A stretch of DNA of 64,000 nt from Acidobacteriota bacterium. GTDB taxonomy: Bacteria > Acidobacteriota > Vicinamibacteria > Marinacidobacterales > Marinacidobacteraceae. Below, in pieces: positions 53,169 through 61,536 of the stretch (position 1 is the first letter of the stretch; every line of letters begins with the position of its first letter). The notes under the pieces were generated by a model. That model ran no database searches. It saw only the letters and a list, made by a program, of their open reading frames with translations, and had not been told where the DNA came from. The stretch covers positions 38,335-102,334 of the forward strand of contig JAJEAO010000035.1 in NCBI GenBank assembly GCA_022822745.1, given 5' to 3'. Both the position numbers and the translations under genes were made by a program.

Positions 53169-54347
53169 TCAGTGCCGTCCTATCGCTCCGAAGTCCAGTT
53201 CCACCGCGACATTCCCCGCATCCTCCGTGAGTCTGACGAAACCGAGGCCGAACAGGCGTTTCAGCTCGCGTCGGAAGGTGCGGGTCGTGACGTTTCGATA
53301 GACAGTCTGAACGTAGGGGTCGGACAGAAGCTCGGGGATCGCGACTCGGCGGGATGGCGCTTCCGAGAACGGATCGGCCGGCTCGGTCGTCCGCACCAGG
53401 AACTCCAGCAGGTCGAGCTCCCGCTGATTGAGGGTCCGTCGCCGCGGGCTGATTCGCGTCAGGTGGGCGCGGGCCATGGCGTCCCGGTACAGAACCCGGT
53501 TCATTCTGGCCTTGATGAAGTTGTTGATGCCCTTGAGCTCGGCCCGGAAGCCCCGGATGCCGAAGGCCACGAACTCCGTGAGATCGAAGGGCTGAGCCCT
53601 CCGGCTGTGCTGGAGAAGGCTGCGGTACTCGTCGCCGTTCCGGTAGAAGTAGTTCGAGAGCCCGTAGAACCCGTGGACGGTGTAGCCGCCGCGGAACAGG
53701 ATGCCGGCTTCCACGAGCCGGGAGACGCGGCCGTTTCCGTCCCCGAAGGGGTGGATGGTGACGAGGAAGAAGTGCGCGAGGAGCGCCCGCACGACCGGAT
53801 GCTGCGCCTTGCATCGGCGCGAGCCGACGCACTCCACGAACTTCTCCATGAGCCGGGGGAGCTCGGCGTGGGGCGCGCCCCGATGGACGCCGCCGAGTGC
53901 GGGGGTTCCGACGACGACCGGGTAGCTCCTCAGGCTCCCCGGCACGTTGTTCTGTTCGTCGGACCCCTCGGTGAGGAGCCGGTGCATCTCGAAAATGTCC
54001 CGAACGCCGAGCGGGGGGGCGCCCGGTCGGAAGCGTTTGCGGACCCATTTCTGCGCCCGACCCGCGTTTCGGACCTGCCGCTCCTCCCGCGACTCGTCGT
54101 GGCCGCGGCCCGGCGCCGCTGCCGGTTCGCGAAGACGCTCCCGGACGGCCGCCTCCGACAGCGGGTTCCCCTCCAGCGCGGTCGTGCCGTGGATGGCGCG
54201 GATCCGGTTCAGCTCATCGAGCTCGCGGCTCCAGCGTGGAGGGAGAAACTGGTTGCGTACCGTCAGGCGGTAGGCCTCGATCTGGATGAGGTCTCCCTCG
54301 AATGGTTTCCCGAGCTTCCAGTCGAAGCGGAATCGTGCCCAATCCAT
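53169..54347 (-). CDS. Fic-domain AMP-transferase with C-terminal winged helix
   Basis: 392 residues. The Fic motif is perfect, HPFGDGNGRVSR (HPFx[D/E]GNxxR). An inhibitory-helix motif, GTTALEGNPLS, lies about 60 residues from the N-terminus, making this a class II self-inhibited Fic protein that normally adds AMP to a target. The C-terminal 90 residues (LNQRELDLLEFLVRT through TFRRELKRLFGLGFVRL) look like a winged helix, so it may bind DNA. An AT-rich phased repeat array lies immediately upstream. I chose ATG 54347 over TTG 54350. Confidence 0.9.
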   Translation of the reverse strand: MDWARFRFDWKLGKPFEGDLIQIEAYRLTVRNQFLPPRWSRELDELNRIRAIHGTTALEGNPLSEAAVRERLREPAAAPGRGHDESREERQVRNAGRAQKWVRKRFRPGAPPLGVRDIFEMHRLLTEGSDEQNNVPGSLRSYPVVVGTPALGGVHRGAPHAELPRLMEKFVECVGSRRCKAQHPVVRALLAHFFLVTIHPFGDGNGRVSRLVEAGILFRGGYTVHGFYGLSNYFYRNGDEYRSLLQHSRRAQPFDLTEFVAFGIRGFRAELKGINNFIKARMNRVLYRDAMARAHLTRISPRRRTLNQRELDLLEFLVRTTEPADPFSEAPSRRVAIPELLSDPYVQTVYRNVTTRTFRRELKRLFGLGFVRLTEDAGNVAVELDFGAIGRH

Positions 54348-54359
54348 CAAGTTCCCTGG

Positions 54360-54432
54360 ACGACATGATACATGACAGCATGTTTGACATCTTGTTTGAC
54401 ACCATATAAGACACTGATAATAGACAGTATAT
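54360..54432 (+). repeat. Six 12-nt-phased GACA repeats upstream of fic
   Basis: GACA occurs at 54362, 54374, 54386, 54398, 54410 and 54423, spacing 12, 12, 12, 12 and 13 nt, with a loose consensus (A/T)TGACANCNTGT. The stretch is strikingly AT-rich compared with the rest of the window and contains several TTGACA-like and TATAAT-like words (TTTGACA, ATATAAG, GATAAT). It lies directly before the Fic start and about 220 nt before the cyclophilin gene. Confidence 0.85.
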
Positions 54433-54650
54433 CAATGGTTTATAGAATACTTCGACTCTACTGTGGCACCGTGCTTGACACCTTGTCCAGCACGTGGCGC
54501 GCCGGTCACGGAGGCGTCGCTGGAAGCGGGCAGCGCCTTGTCCGACGGACCGACCGCGCCACCGGGAGAAACGCCGTCGCGCGCGGCCGCGGCGCCGCGG
54601 GTACGATCGTCGGTTCCGCCGGATCCAGAGGTGGGGGCGGAGGGATGACG

Positions 54651-55337
54651 ATGAAGACGACAACCTGGAAGCGGTTCCTGACCTGGTGGGGCCTGGCTCT
54701 GCTGGCCGGCGGCGTGGCTGGCTGCGGCGCGCCCGAGCCTCCCGTGGAGGAGCCGGCCGTCGAGGAACCGTCCGAGGAGACGGTCCGGATCGTCTTCGAG
54801 ACCGCAATGGGCGAGGTCGAGGTCGAGCTCTACCCCGAGCGGGCGCCGCTGTCGGTGGCGCAGTTCCTCCGCTACGTGGACGGCGCCCACTACGACGGGG
54901 CGAGCTTCTACCGCGCCACCCGCACCGCCGCCGGGCACTCGTTCGACATCGTTCAGGGCGGACGGAGCCGGATGCCGATGCTGACCGGCGAGGATCCGCC
55001 CGGCGACCCGCCTTTCCCGCCGATCGCCCACGAGACGACGCACGACACCGGCATGCGGAACGAGCGCGGCGTCCTGGCCTACGCCCGCCGGGAGCCGGGG
55101 ACCGCGAACTCCGAGTTCTTCTTCAACCTCGGGGACAGCTCGATCCTGAACACCGACGAGGGCGGGCCCGACCGCGACGGGTTCGGATACGCCACCTTCG
55201 GCCGCGTGGTGCGCGGGATCGAGGTTCTGGACGGGATCCAGCAGCTCCCGACCGACGCCCCCACCGACAACGAGGTCGTCCAGGGACAGATCCTGAACGA
55301 GCCGGTCGGCATCCTCACGATCCGGCGAAGCGGCTGA
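54651..55337 (+). CDS. Cyclophilin-type peptidyl-prolyl isomerase, lipoprotein
   Basis: 228 residues. The lipobox is GVAGCGAP, followed by a Pro/Glu linker (PPVEEPAVEEPSEE). The cyclophilin domain begins IVFETAMGEVEVELYPERAP and includes FDIVQGG and NSEFFFNLGD. It folds exported proteins outside the cytoplasm. ATG 54651 has GGAGGG at correct spacing; ATG 54645 is also possible. TACGAT about 45 nt upstream could be a -10. Confidence 0.9.
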   Translation: MKTTTWKRFLTWWGLALLAGGVAGCGAPEPPVEEPAVEEPSEETVRIVFETAMGEVEVELYPERAPLSVAQFLRYVDGAHYDGASFYRATRTAAGHSFDIVQGGRSRMPMLTGEDPPGDPPFPPIAHETTHDTGMRNERGVLAYARREPGTANSEFFFNLGDSSILNTDEGGPDRDGFGYATFGRVVRGIEVLDGIQQLPTDAPTDNEVVQGQILNEPVGILTIRRSG

Positions 55338-55513
55338 TCCGGGTGCGGCGCGGGCGCGCCCGCCGGGAGGCGTGATCTCGCGCTCCCGTTCCTTACCGCC
55401 AGCCTCGCTGCGAGAGCGGAGGTTGAGTGGCGCGGCGGCCGACCGGTCGTGGACTCCCACGGCCCCGCGGAGACGAGCGGAACCCTCCGACTTCGGGCAG
55501 TACAGTTGCGCCC

Positions 55514-56611
55514 ATGCCTGACGAAACGCCGTTCGTCGAATTCGAGGCGGTCACCAAGAGCTACGACGGCCGGACGCTGGTGGTGGACGGCCTCGACCTG
55601 TCCATCCGGCAGGGCGAGTTCCTCACGCTGCTCGGCCCGTCCGGCTCCGGCAAGACGACCTGCCTGATGATGCTGGCCGGGTTCGAAGCCCCTACATCCG
55701 GCTCGATCCGGCTGCGAGGCCGGCCGATCAAGAACGTGCCGGCGCGGAAACGCGGCATTGGCATGGTGTTCCAGAACTACGCGCTGTTCCCGCACCTGAC
55801 GGTCGGGCAGAACCTGTCCTTTCCGCTCGAAGTGCGGAAGATGGACGCCGGGATCCGTGCGGAGCGGGTGGCGCGGGCGCTCGATCTGGTGCGCCTCTCC
55901 GGCTACGAATCCCGCCGCCCGAACGAGCTCTCCGGCGGGCAGCAGCAGCGGGTCGCCATCGCCCGCGCCCTCGTCTTCGAGCCTGACCTCGTGCTCATGG
56001 ACGAGCCGCTCGGGGCGCTCGACCGGCGTTTGCGGGAGGAGCTGCAGTACGAGATCCGCGGCATCCAGCGGCGGCTCGGCGTGACCTTCCTCTACGTCAC
56101 CCACGACCAGCAGGAGGCGATGGTCCTCTCCGACCGGATCGCCGTGTTCCACGACGGGCGTCTGCAGCAGATCGCCTCCCCGGAGGGGCTCTACGAGGAG
56201 CCGATGCGCAACTTCGTGGCCCGGTTCATCGGGGAGAACAACCGTCTCCACGGCCGGATCGAGAGCATGGACGGGGCGCTGGTGGACGTCTCGGTCGGGG
56301 GCCGAACCGTGCGGGCGCTCCGCGTCGCCGAGCTCGATTTGGGCGAGCGGACCACGCTCTCCATCCGGCCGGAGCGGGTCCGGTTCGCCACGCCCCCGGG
56401 AGCGATGACGAATGAGTTCGAGGGCCGGGTCGAGGACATGACCTTTCTCGGAGACCACCTCCGGGTCGCGGTTCGCGCGTTCGGGCGCGACGACTTCATC
56501 GTCCGGATTCCGAATACCGTGGGCCACGGTGGCGTGATCCCGGGCGATACGGTCCGGATCGGGTGGACGCCGACGGACTGCCGCTCCCTCGATCCGGATC
56601 CGGAGGCTTGA
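55514..56611 (+). CDS. PotA-like ABC transporter ATP-binding protein
   Basis: 365 residues. Walker A GPSGSGKTT, Q-loop MVFQNYALFPHLT, signature LSGGQQQRVAIARAL, Walker B LVLMDEPLGALD and H-switch VTHDQQEAMVLSD are all intact. A C-terminal TOBE-like domain (LSIRPERVRF) places it with spermidine/putrescine, iron or sugar importers. Permease and binding-protein genes are absent here, so its partners are elsewhere. TACAGT ends 7 nt before the ATG without a Shine-Dalgarno, suggesting a leaderless message. Confidence 0.9.
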   Translation: MPDETPFVEFEAVTKSYDGRTLVVDGLDLSIRQGEFLTLLGPSGSGKTTCLMMLAGFEAPTSGSIRLRGRPIKNVPARKRGIGMVFQNYALFPHLTVGQNLSFPLEVRKMDAGIRAERVARALDLVRLSGYESRRPNELSGGQQQRVAIARALVFEPDLVLMDEPLGALDRRLREELQYEIRGIQRRLGVTFLYVTHDQQEAMVLSDRIAVFHDGRLQQIASPEGLYEEPMRNFVARFIGENNRLHGRIESMDGALVDVSVGGRTVRALRVAELDLGERTTLSIRPERVRFATPPGAMTNEFEGRVEDMTFLGDHLRVAVRAFGRDDFIVRIPNTVGHGGVIPGDTVRIGWTPTDCRSLDPDPEA

Positions 56612-56620
56612 ACCCGGCCC

Positions 56621-56643
56621 GCCGGGGCGCCGCTCGCCCCGGC
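56621..56643 (+). terminator. Hairpin after potA-like gene
   Basis: A perfect 9-bp stem, GCCGGGGCG/CGCCCCGGC, with a 5-nt loop starts 9 nt after the stop. There is no U-tract, so it may slow RNA decay or assist Rho-dependent ending more than act as an intrinsic terminator. Confidence 0.5.
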
Positions 56644-56762
56644 GCGAAGACCGCCTGACCCGGCCCGGCGTCGGATGGTGAGCCGCGAAGCGGGAAACGC
56701 CCGCCGGCGCGATCACGATCCGGGGATACAGGCCCTGGAGTCGGCGCTGCCCGGGGCAGGGC

Positions 56763-58304
56763 TCAGAGCAGCCGATTCGTTCGGGGCTGCGGGATCGTGT
56801 ATCTGGACCCCAGTTTCCGGAGCCGGCCGGCGGTCACGCCCTGGCGCAGCCAGACCTGCGCCTGTCCCGGTCGGAGCCCGAGGCGGCTCGCGATGTCCTT
56901 CGCCGGCAGCCCCTCGGCGTCAGCGAGACCGGCCATCAACGCGAGGAAGTCGTCGTGGAGCGCGCCCTCCGGCGCCTTCGCGCCCCGCGCCGAAACCCGA
57001 TATCGGACGGGCCGGACGAGCCTCTCGATCTGCCCCTTCTCGACGCCCTGCCGGATCCAGTCCTTCGTCTGCGCCTTCTGGATATCGAGTTCCTCGGCGA
57101 TCCGATCCAGGGGGAGGGCGGCGCAGACGGTCCGGTGAGCCAGATGCCGGAGGAAGGCGTCGAAGAGAGTCGCCGGTTCCCCGGACCCGGGTTGCGCTCC
57201 TTCCTCCGGCTTCGGAGGCCTGTCGGGCAGCGGCTCCGGAGGCTTGTCGGGCGGCGGCGACGGCTTCGACTCCGGAGAGTCTTCCGGATCGAAGAGCGCG
57301 GTCAGCCGATCCAGCGCCTCATCCGGCATCCACCGGGCCCCGATTTCAGCGAGCCCGACATTCCCCGGGTTGTCGCTCCGCCGCACCCAGACCGGGACCC
57401 AGCGATTCTTCAGCGTCTCGGTCGCCCCCGCCCAGGTTCCGCTGCGGCCGCGGGCGCTCGTGACCACGACGCCGGCATCGGCGAGGCAGTAGATGTGCTT
57501 GTTGCGATCCATCGCCTGCCAGCCGCGCCAGCGGGTCTCCGGCGGAAATGTGGAGACGAGCGCGAGCTGCTCCGCGACCAGCCAGCCGCGGTGGCGCCGC
57601 GAACTCGCGGATCGCAGCAGGTTCCCGGGGAGCACTCCGAGGGCCCTGCCTCCGGCGCCGAGGGCTGCCTCCATGGCGGTGCGATCCACGCCGCGGGCGT
57701 CGCCGGAGACGATCGGGAGCCCCTGCCCGGCGGCCCGTCGTCCCAGCTCGGCGGTGAAGCGCAGGGCCCCCTCGTCCGCCGCCCGCGAGCCCACGACCGC
57801 GATCCCGCCCGCGTTGAGCAGCGTCGGATCCCCGCAGCCGAAGAGGACCGGTGGCGTGCGGTGCTGGAGGCGCTCCCGCAGTCGCTTCGGGTAATCCGCC
57901 TCCGACCGGGTCACGAGCCACAACCCGCCCCGGCTCCATCGCTCCAGCAGGATGGCGAGCGCCATGCCCCGACCGAGCAGTGCGATCAGCCGTTCCCGGG
58001 TCACCCCCCGCGCTCGCGGACGCGGCGTCCAACGCCCCAGGATGGCGTCCGCCTCCTCGCCGAGGAGCGACTCGGGGGTGACTCCCTCCTCTCCGAGCCA
58101 CCGCGACACGGTGTTCCACTCGCCGATGGCGAGCGGCTTGAGCTTCGGGGGATCGGAGCGTCCGAAACCGACCGTGAGCAGCAGGATCGCCTGCGCCCGC
58201 GGCGGAAACCCATGTTCAGCCTCGACTGCGGAAGCGACCATGCCTCGCTGACGACCTGCCTCCGAGCCGTTTCGATACAGGCCTACGTGGCTTTGACCGA
58301 CCAT
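56763..58304 (-). CDS. DprA-like protein with tandem C-terminal winged helices
   Basis: 513 residues. The Rossmann-type DprA core shows GIAVVGSRAADEGA, GLPIVSGDARGVDRTAMEAAL and VTSARGRSGTWAGA. A proline-rich linker (PPPDKPPEPLPDRPPKPEEG) leads to two similar domains containing DWIRQGVEKGQIERL and VWLRQGVTAGRLRKL. DprA loads RecA on incoming DNA; divergent DprA-like SLOG proteins also occur in defence and nucleotide-sensing systems. ATG 58304 is preferred because TAGCGT ends 7 nt upstream; ATG 58241 is an alternative. It is divergent from the restriction-modification pair. Confidence 0.84.
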   Translation of the reverse strand: MVGQSHVGLYRNGSEAGRQRGMVASAVEAEHGFPPRAQAILLLTVGFGRSDPPKLKPLAIGEWNTVSRWLGEEGVTPESLLGEEADAILGRWTPRPRARGVTRERLIALLGRGMALAILLERWSRGGLWLVTRSEADYPKRLRERLQHRTPPVLFGCGDPTLLNAGGIAVVGSRAADEGALRFTAELGRRAAGQGLPIVSGDARGVDRTAMEAALGAGGRALGVLPGNLLRSASSRRHRGWLVAEQLALVSTFPPETRWRGWQAMDRNKHIYCLADAGVVVTSARGRSGTWAGATETLKNRWVPVWVRRSDNPGNVGLAEIGARWMPDEALDRLTALFDPEDSPESKPSPPPDKPPEPLPDRPPKPEEGAQPGSGEPATLFDAFLRHLAHRTVCAALPLDRIAEELDIQKAQTKDWIRQGVEKGQIERLVRPVRYRVSARGAKAPEGALHDDFLALMAGLADAEGLPAKDIASRLGLRPGQAQVWLRQGVTAGRLRKLGSRYTIPQPRTNRLL

Positions 58305-58537
58305 CCCTCTGACGCTAGCATAAGCCGAATGCCGACACGGTATCGTCACGGCGCACGAGACGGCGTAATGCGCTCTCCGTCCCGCTCGTGCGGATCCCCG
58401 GCCAATCCGCTCGTCCCGGGCGTCCCCGTATGCCTCGCGACCTGCGCGGGCAAGTGTGGCCTCGGCAGCCGTTCAGATGTGACCGACATTGCGTCGCGCC
58501 ACACGGCCTTGGCGCGGATCGCAAGGCCCTCAACTCC

Positions 58538-59446
58538 ATGACACTGCCGCATCCTATTCCGTATCAGGGCAGCAAGCGAAAGCTGGCGTCAACGATTGGG
58601 CTCTACTTCCCACCGACCATCGGGACCTTCTACGAGCCGTTCGCGGGTTCTGCTGCCATGACGATCTATGCCGCCTTCAATCAGCGTGCAGCACGATTCG
58701 TGATCGCAGACAGCTTGGATCCTCTGGTCACACTACTCCGTGCCATGGTTGAGTCCCCGGAGACTACAGCATCACGATATCGGGCCGTATGGCTTGGCCA
58801 GAAGACGGGTGACTCTGAATACTTCAACCGGATAAGGCAACGATACAATGAGCGTCGTGATCACGTAGATCTACTATACTTGATCTGTCGCTGCGTAAAG
58901 AACTCAGTCCGGTTCAGCAAGTACGGTCGCTTCACCCAGTCTGCTGATAAGCGCCGACTCGGAATGCACCCCAAGCGCATGGAGACTGCGATCCTTGGCA
59001 CCTCATCCATCTTGCGCGGTCGCGTGGAATTCCGCGTAGGCGACTGGTTGGATACTACGGCAGATGCGGGATCAACTGATTTTCTCTATATGGATCCACC
59101 GTATTCCGGGACTTCTGTGGGTCGCGACAAGCGATACCACCAGCAGATGAGGCGGGACGACCTAATCACCGGACTCAGGAGCTTGCGCGCACGGGACATA
59201 CGGTTTGCGCTTTCCTACGACGGAGCGACAGGTGGTCGCCGTTACGGACCTCCGTTGCCGAAAGATCTAGGTCTTACTCAGCTTCTGATTCAAGCGGGTC
59301 GGTCGTCGCAAGCGACGCTCAACGGACGCAAAGAGGAGACCTTGGAGAGCCTGTATCTGACGCCTGAATTGTCACGCCCTACCTGTCTATTGAGCCAAAC
59401 CCAAGAACCGTGGCTCACTGCAGGAGTCTCTCGAGCAATCTCTTGA
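58538..59446 (+). CDS. DNA adenine-N6 methyltransferase, Dam/D12 class
   Basis: 302 residues. IPYQGSKRKLASTIGLYFP and FYEPFAGSAAMTIYAA are the D12-class SAM-binding motifs and YMDPPYSGTS is the DPPY catalytic motif. It probably protects sites cut by the convergent HNH endonuclease, making a type II restriction-modification pair; the two genes overlap by 32 nt at their 3' ends. Codon choice and GC are visibly lower than in the neighbours, a sign of horizontal transfer. No Shine-Dalgarno is evident. Confidence 0.88.
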   Translation: MTLPHPIPYQGSKRKLASTIGLYFPPTIGTFYEPFAGSAAMTIYAAFNQRAARFVIADSLDPLVTLLRAMVESPETTASRYRAVWLGQKTGDSEYFNRIRQRYNERRDHVDLLYLICRCVKNSVRFSKYGRFTQSADKRRLGMHPKRMETAILGTSSILRGRVEFRVGDWLDTTADAGSTDFLYMDPPYSGTSVGRDKRYHQQMRRDDLITGLRSLRARDIRFALSYDGATGGRRYGPPLPKDLGLTQLLIQAGRSSQATLNGRKEETLESLYLTPELSRPTCLLSQTQEPWLTAGVSRAIS

Positions 59447-60143
59447 TCACGGCGGCGACCGTCATGTCATCTACTAGCGCTCGCTTACGGATCTTGTCGA
59501 AAACTCGAACCTCGGTGCCTCTCCATTCGATATCAACCCTGCGAATCTCTTCGCCCGCGACGTGGCTGTAGTTGTCCGGAAAAGCCCAGAAGCATGAGCG
59601 ACACATGTCTTCGCTGCGGTCTTCCTGCCAATTGGGACAGTGTTCGCATGACCACGACTTGGCGCGCTGGCTTGATGCGGTCAGAAGCATGTATTCGGCT
59701 GGCTGCGGAGTTTCGGGGTGTGGATCGCCCGCGATTTCATATGGAACTCGGTGATCAATCTGCAGATAACGTGCAGCGTAGCGCTCGCCGGTAATCGCAT
59801 CCCGGGCACCGTAGAGCTCCACGAGTTCTTCGCGGAATCGCTTGGAGAACACCTGCCGCCCGCCGATTCGTCCTCGAATGATCTTGTCCGGGCTATCGAA
59901 TCTGTAGGCCGCGATCATGCGACCGGTCTTCTGACTACGGACGCGGAAAGTCCTGATGGGAATACCACACTCCCGGACATCACGTACCGCTCGCGGCGGG
60001 TGATCGTATCCATAACGCTCTTGCAGTTGTTCAGTTGTAACAGAGCCGTGCTTGATGAGGTGATCGATTACAGTACGAGGGCGCTTGGCCTTTACGCTCC
60101 GACAGAGAGCCAATATGCGAGGGTCGACGTTGTGGTCTGACAC
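59415..60143 (-). CDS. HNH-type restriction endonuclease candidate
   Basis: 242 residues from GTG 60143. An N-terminal winged helix (SVTTEQLQERYGYDHPPRAV) precedes an HNH-like catalytic segment (RYLQIDHRVPYEIAGD) and a four-cysteine zinc site (SCEHC, then MCRSCFW). The order matches HNH restriction enzymes. It is tail-to-tail with the D12 methylase, shares its lower GC, and is the likely cutting partner. Recognition sequence unknown. Confidence 0.82.
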   Translation of the reverse strand: MSDHNVDPRILALCRSVKAKRPRTVIDHLIKHGSVTTEQLQERYGYDHPPRAVRDVRECGIPIRTFRVRSQKTGRMIAAYRFDSPDKIIRGRIGGRQVFSKRFREELVELYGARDAITGERYAARYLQIDHRVPYEIAGDPHPETPQPAEYMLLTASSQRAKSWSCEHCPNWQEDRSEDMCRSCFWAFPDNYSHVAGEEIRRVDIEWRGTEVRVFDKIRKRALVDDMTVAAVIKRLLERLLQ

Positions 60144-60215
60144 GGCGGGACGATCGAGTTCAGCAAGCGCCGCGCCCGGCTGTGGGTCGTTGAGGGGCGG
60201 CGTCGTTCACCAGGG

Positions 60216-61478
60216 CTACTCCGCGTGGTGGACGCGGCCGTCGCGCATCACGAAGCGAACCTGGAAGAGCGCATCGAGGGACTCGGCGGGGTTCCCCTCC
60301 ACCACGATCAGATCGGGGGCGAATCCTTCGGCGAGCGTGCCGATCTCTTCGCCGAGCCCGAGCGACTCCGCCGCGAGCGAGGTCATTCCGGTGATCACGG
60401 CCACGGCCTCCTGTCCGCCCTGTTCGGCTCGCGCCACCGCTTCGCGGGCGTTCTGTCCGTGGGCGCCCGCCACCGCGTCCGTCCCGAAGACGATCCGGAG
60501 TCCTTCGGTGGCGAGCGCCATCCGGAATGTCTCCATCGCCCGCACCCGCCCCGATTCCATCGCGGCGAAACCCTCCTCGGTGTAGTTGCCGATCCCGAGA
60601 TACCGGTCCCTGTTCTCGAAGTAGTTCGCGAAGATGAGGTCGGTGTTCGGGTCGTAGAAGGTTCCGTTCGCGGCAAGGAGGTCGAGCGTTTCCTGGTCGA
60701 GGAGGGCGCCGTGCTCGATCGTGGTGCACCCGGCGCGGGAGGCGCGCGAAGCGCTCTCCGGGCCGTGGGCGTGGACCAGCGTGCGGAGGCCGTGGTCGCG
60801 GGCGCGTCCGCAGGCGGCGTCGAGCGCTTCCTGGCTGAGGGTCGGGCCGCCGCCCACCCGGATGCTCTCGGAGGCGAAGATCTTGATCGCGTCGGCGCCG
60901 GCGACCGCCAGTTCGTCTATCGCGGCCACCAGCTCCTCGGGCCCGCCGGTGGAAGCCGACAACTGGCCCATCGAGGTCAGGATCCGGGGTCCCGGCACGG
61001 TGCCCCGCTCGATCGCGTCCCGGATGGGGCCGTCGAGGCGACTCCCGAGGCTCTGCACGGTGGTGAACCCGGCCCGCAGCATCCGGAGTCCGTTCTCGAG
61101 CCCGTGGAGAGCGGTCGTGTCGGGCGGCGCGCCCCGGGCCAGGCGGCCGTCCGGGCCGAAGTGCCAGGTCAGGTGGACGTGGGTGTCGATCAGGCCGGGC
61201 AGGATCGCGCCTCCCGGGAAGTGGTACCGGCGACCCTCCGCGGGCAGGTCCGCTCTCGGAGCGACGGCGGCGATCCGGCCGTCCCGCACGACGACGCCGT
61301 GCCCCTCGAGCACGCGTCCGGTCCCGTCGAGCACCCGCTCGGCCGTGATCACGGCGACCCCGGCGTCCCCGTTCCGCGTCGGCGGCTTGCCGCTCCCGGC
61401 GTCCCCGCAGCCCATCGCCACGAGCAGCGCGGGAAGGAGCGAGCGCCGCAAGGCGGTGCGGATGGTCATCGTCGTCAT
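60216..61478 (-). CDS. Amidohydrolase-family lipoprotein
   Basis: 420 residues. The lipobox is LLVAMGCGD. LPGLIDTHVHLTWHF has the metal-binding HxH; ADAIKIFAS holds the (carboxylated) lysine region, VHAHG and IEHGALLD the later histidines, and IVFGTDAV the final aspartate. Together they are a complete binuclear amidohydrolase site like imidazolonepropionase/Xaa-Pro dipeptidase relatives. It probably cleaves peptides or cyclic amides outside the cytoplasm. The GMC gene stops 58 nt upstream on the same strand. Confidence 0.88.
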   Translation of the reverse strand: MTTMTIRTALRRSLLPALLVAMGCGDAGSGKPPTRNGDAGVAVITAERVLDGTGRVLEGHGVVVRDGRIAAVAPRADLPAEGRRYHFPGGAILPGLIDTHVHLTWHFGPDGRLARGAPPDTTALHGLENGLRMLRAGFTTVQSLGSRLDGPIRDAIERGTVPGPRILTSMGQLSASTGGPEELVAAIDELAVAGADAIKIFASESIRVGGGPTLSQEALDAACGRARDHGLRTLVHAHGPESASRASRAGCTTIEHGALLDQETLDLLAANGTFYDPNTDLIFANYFENRDRYLGIGNYTEEGFAAMESGRVRAMETFRMALATEGLRIVFGTDAVAGAHGQNAREAVARAEQGGQEAVAVITGMTSLAAESLGLGEEIGTLAEGFAPDLIVVEGNPAESLDALFQVRFVMRDGRVHHAE

Positions 61479-61536
61479 GCGGGAGGAACCCCCATTCCCG
61501 CTCCGGGCGGGCGTTCCCCGGGCTCGACTCCCGGGC

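Noticed and set aside
50991-54368. 1125-residue plus-strand ORF
   Set aside because: Antisense shadow of the DUF5916 and Fic genes.
54360-54432. CRISPR array
   Set aside because: Repeats are 12 nt with no unique spacers and no cas genes; a phased operator or iteron fits better.
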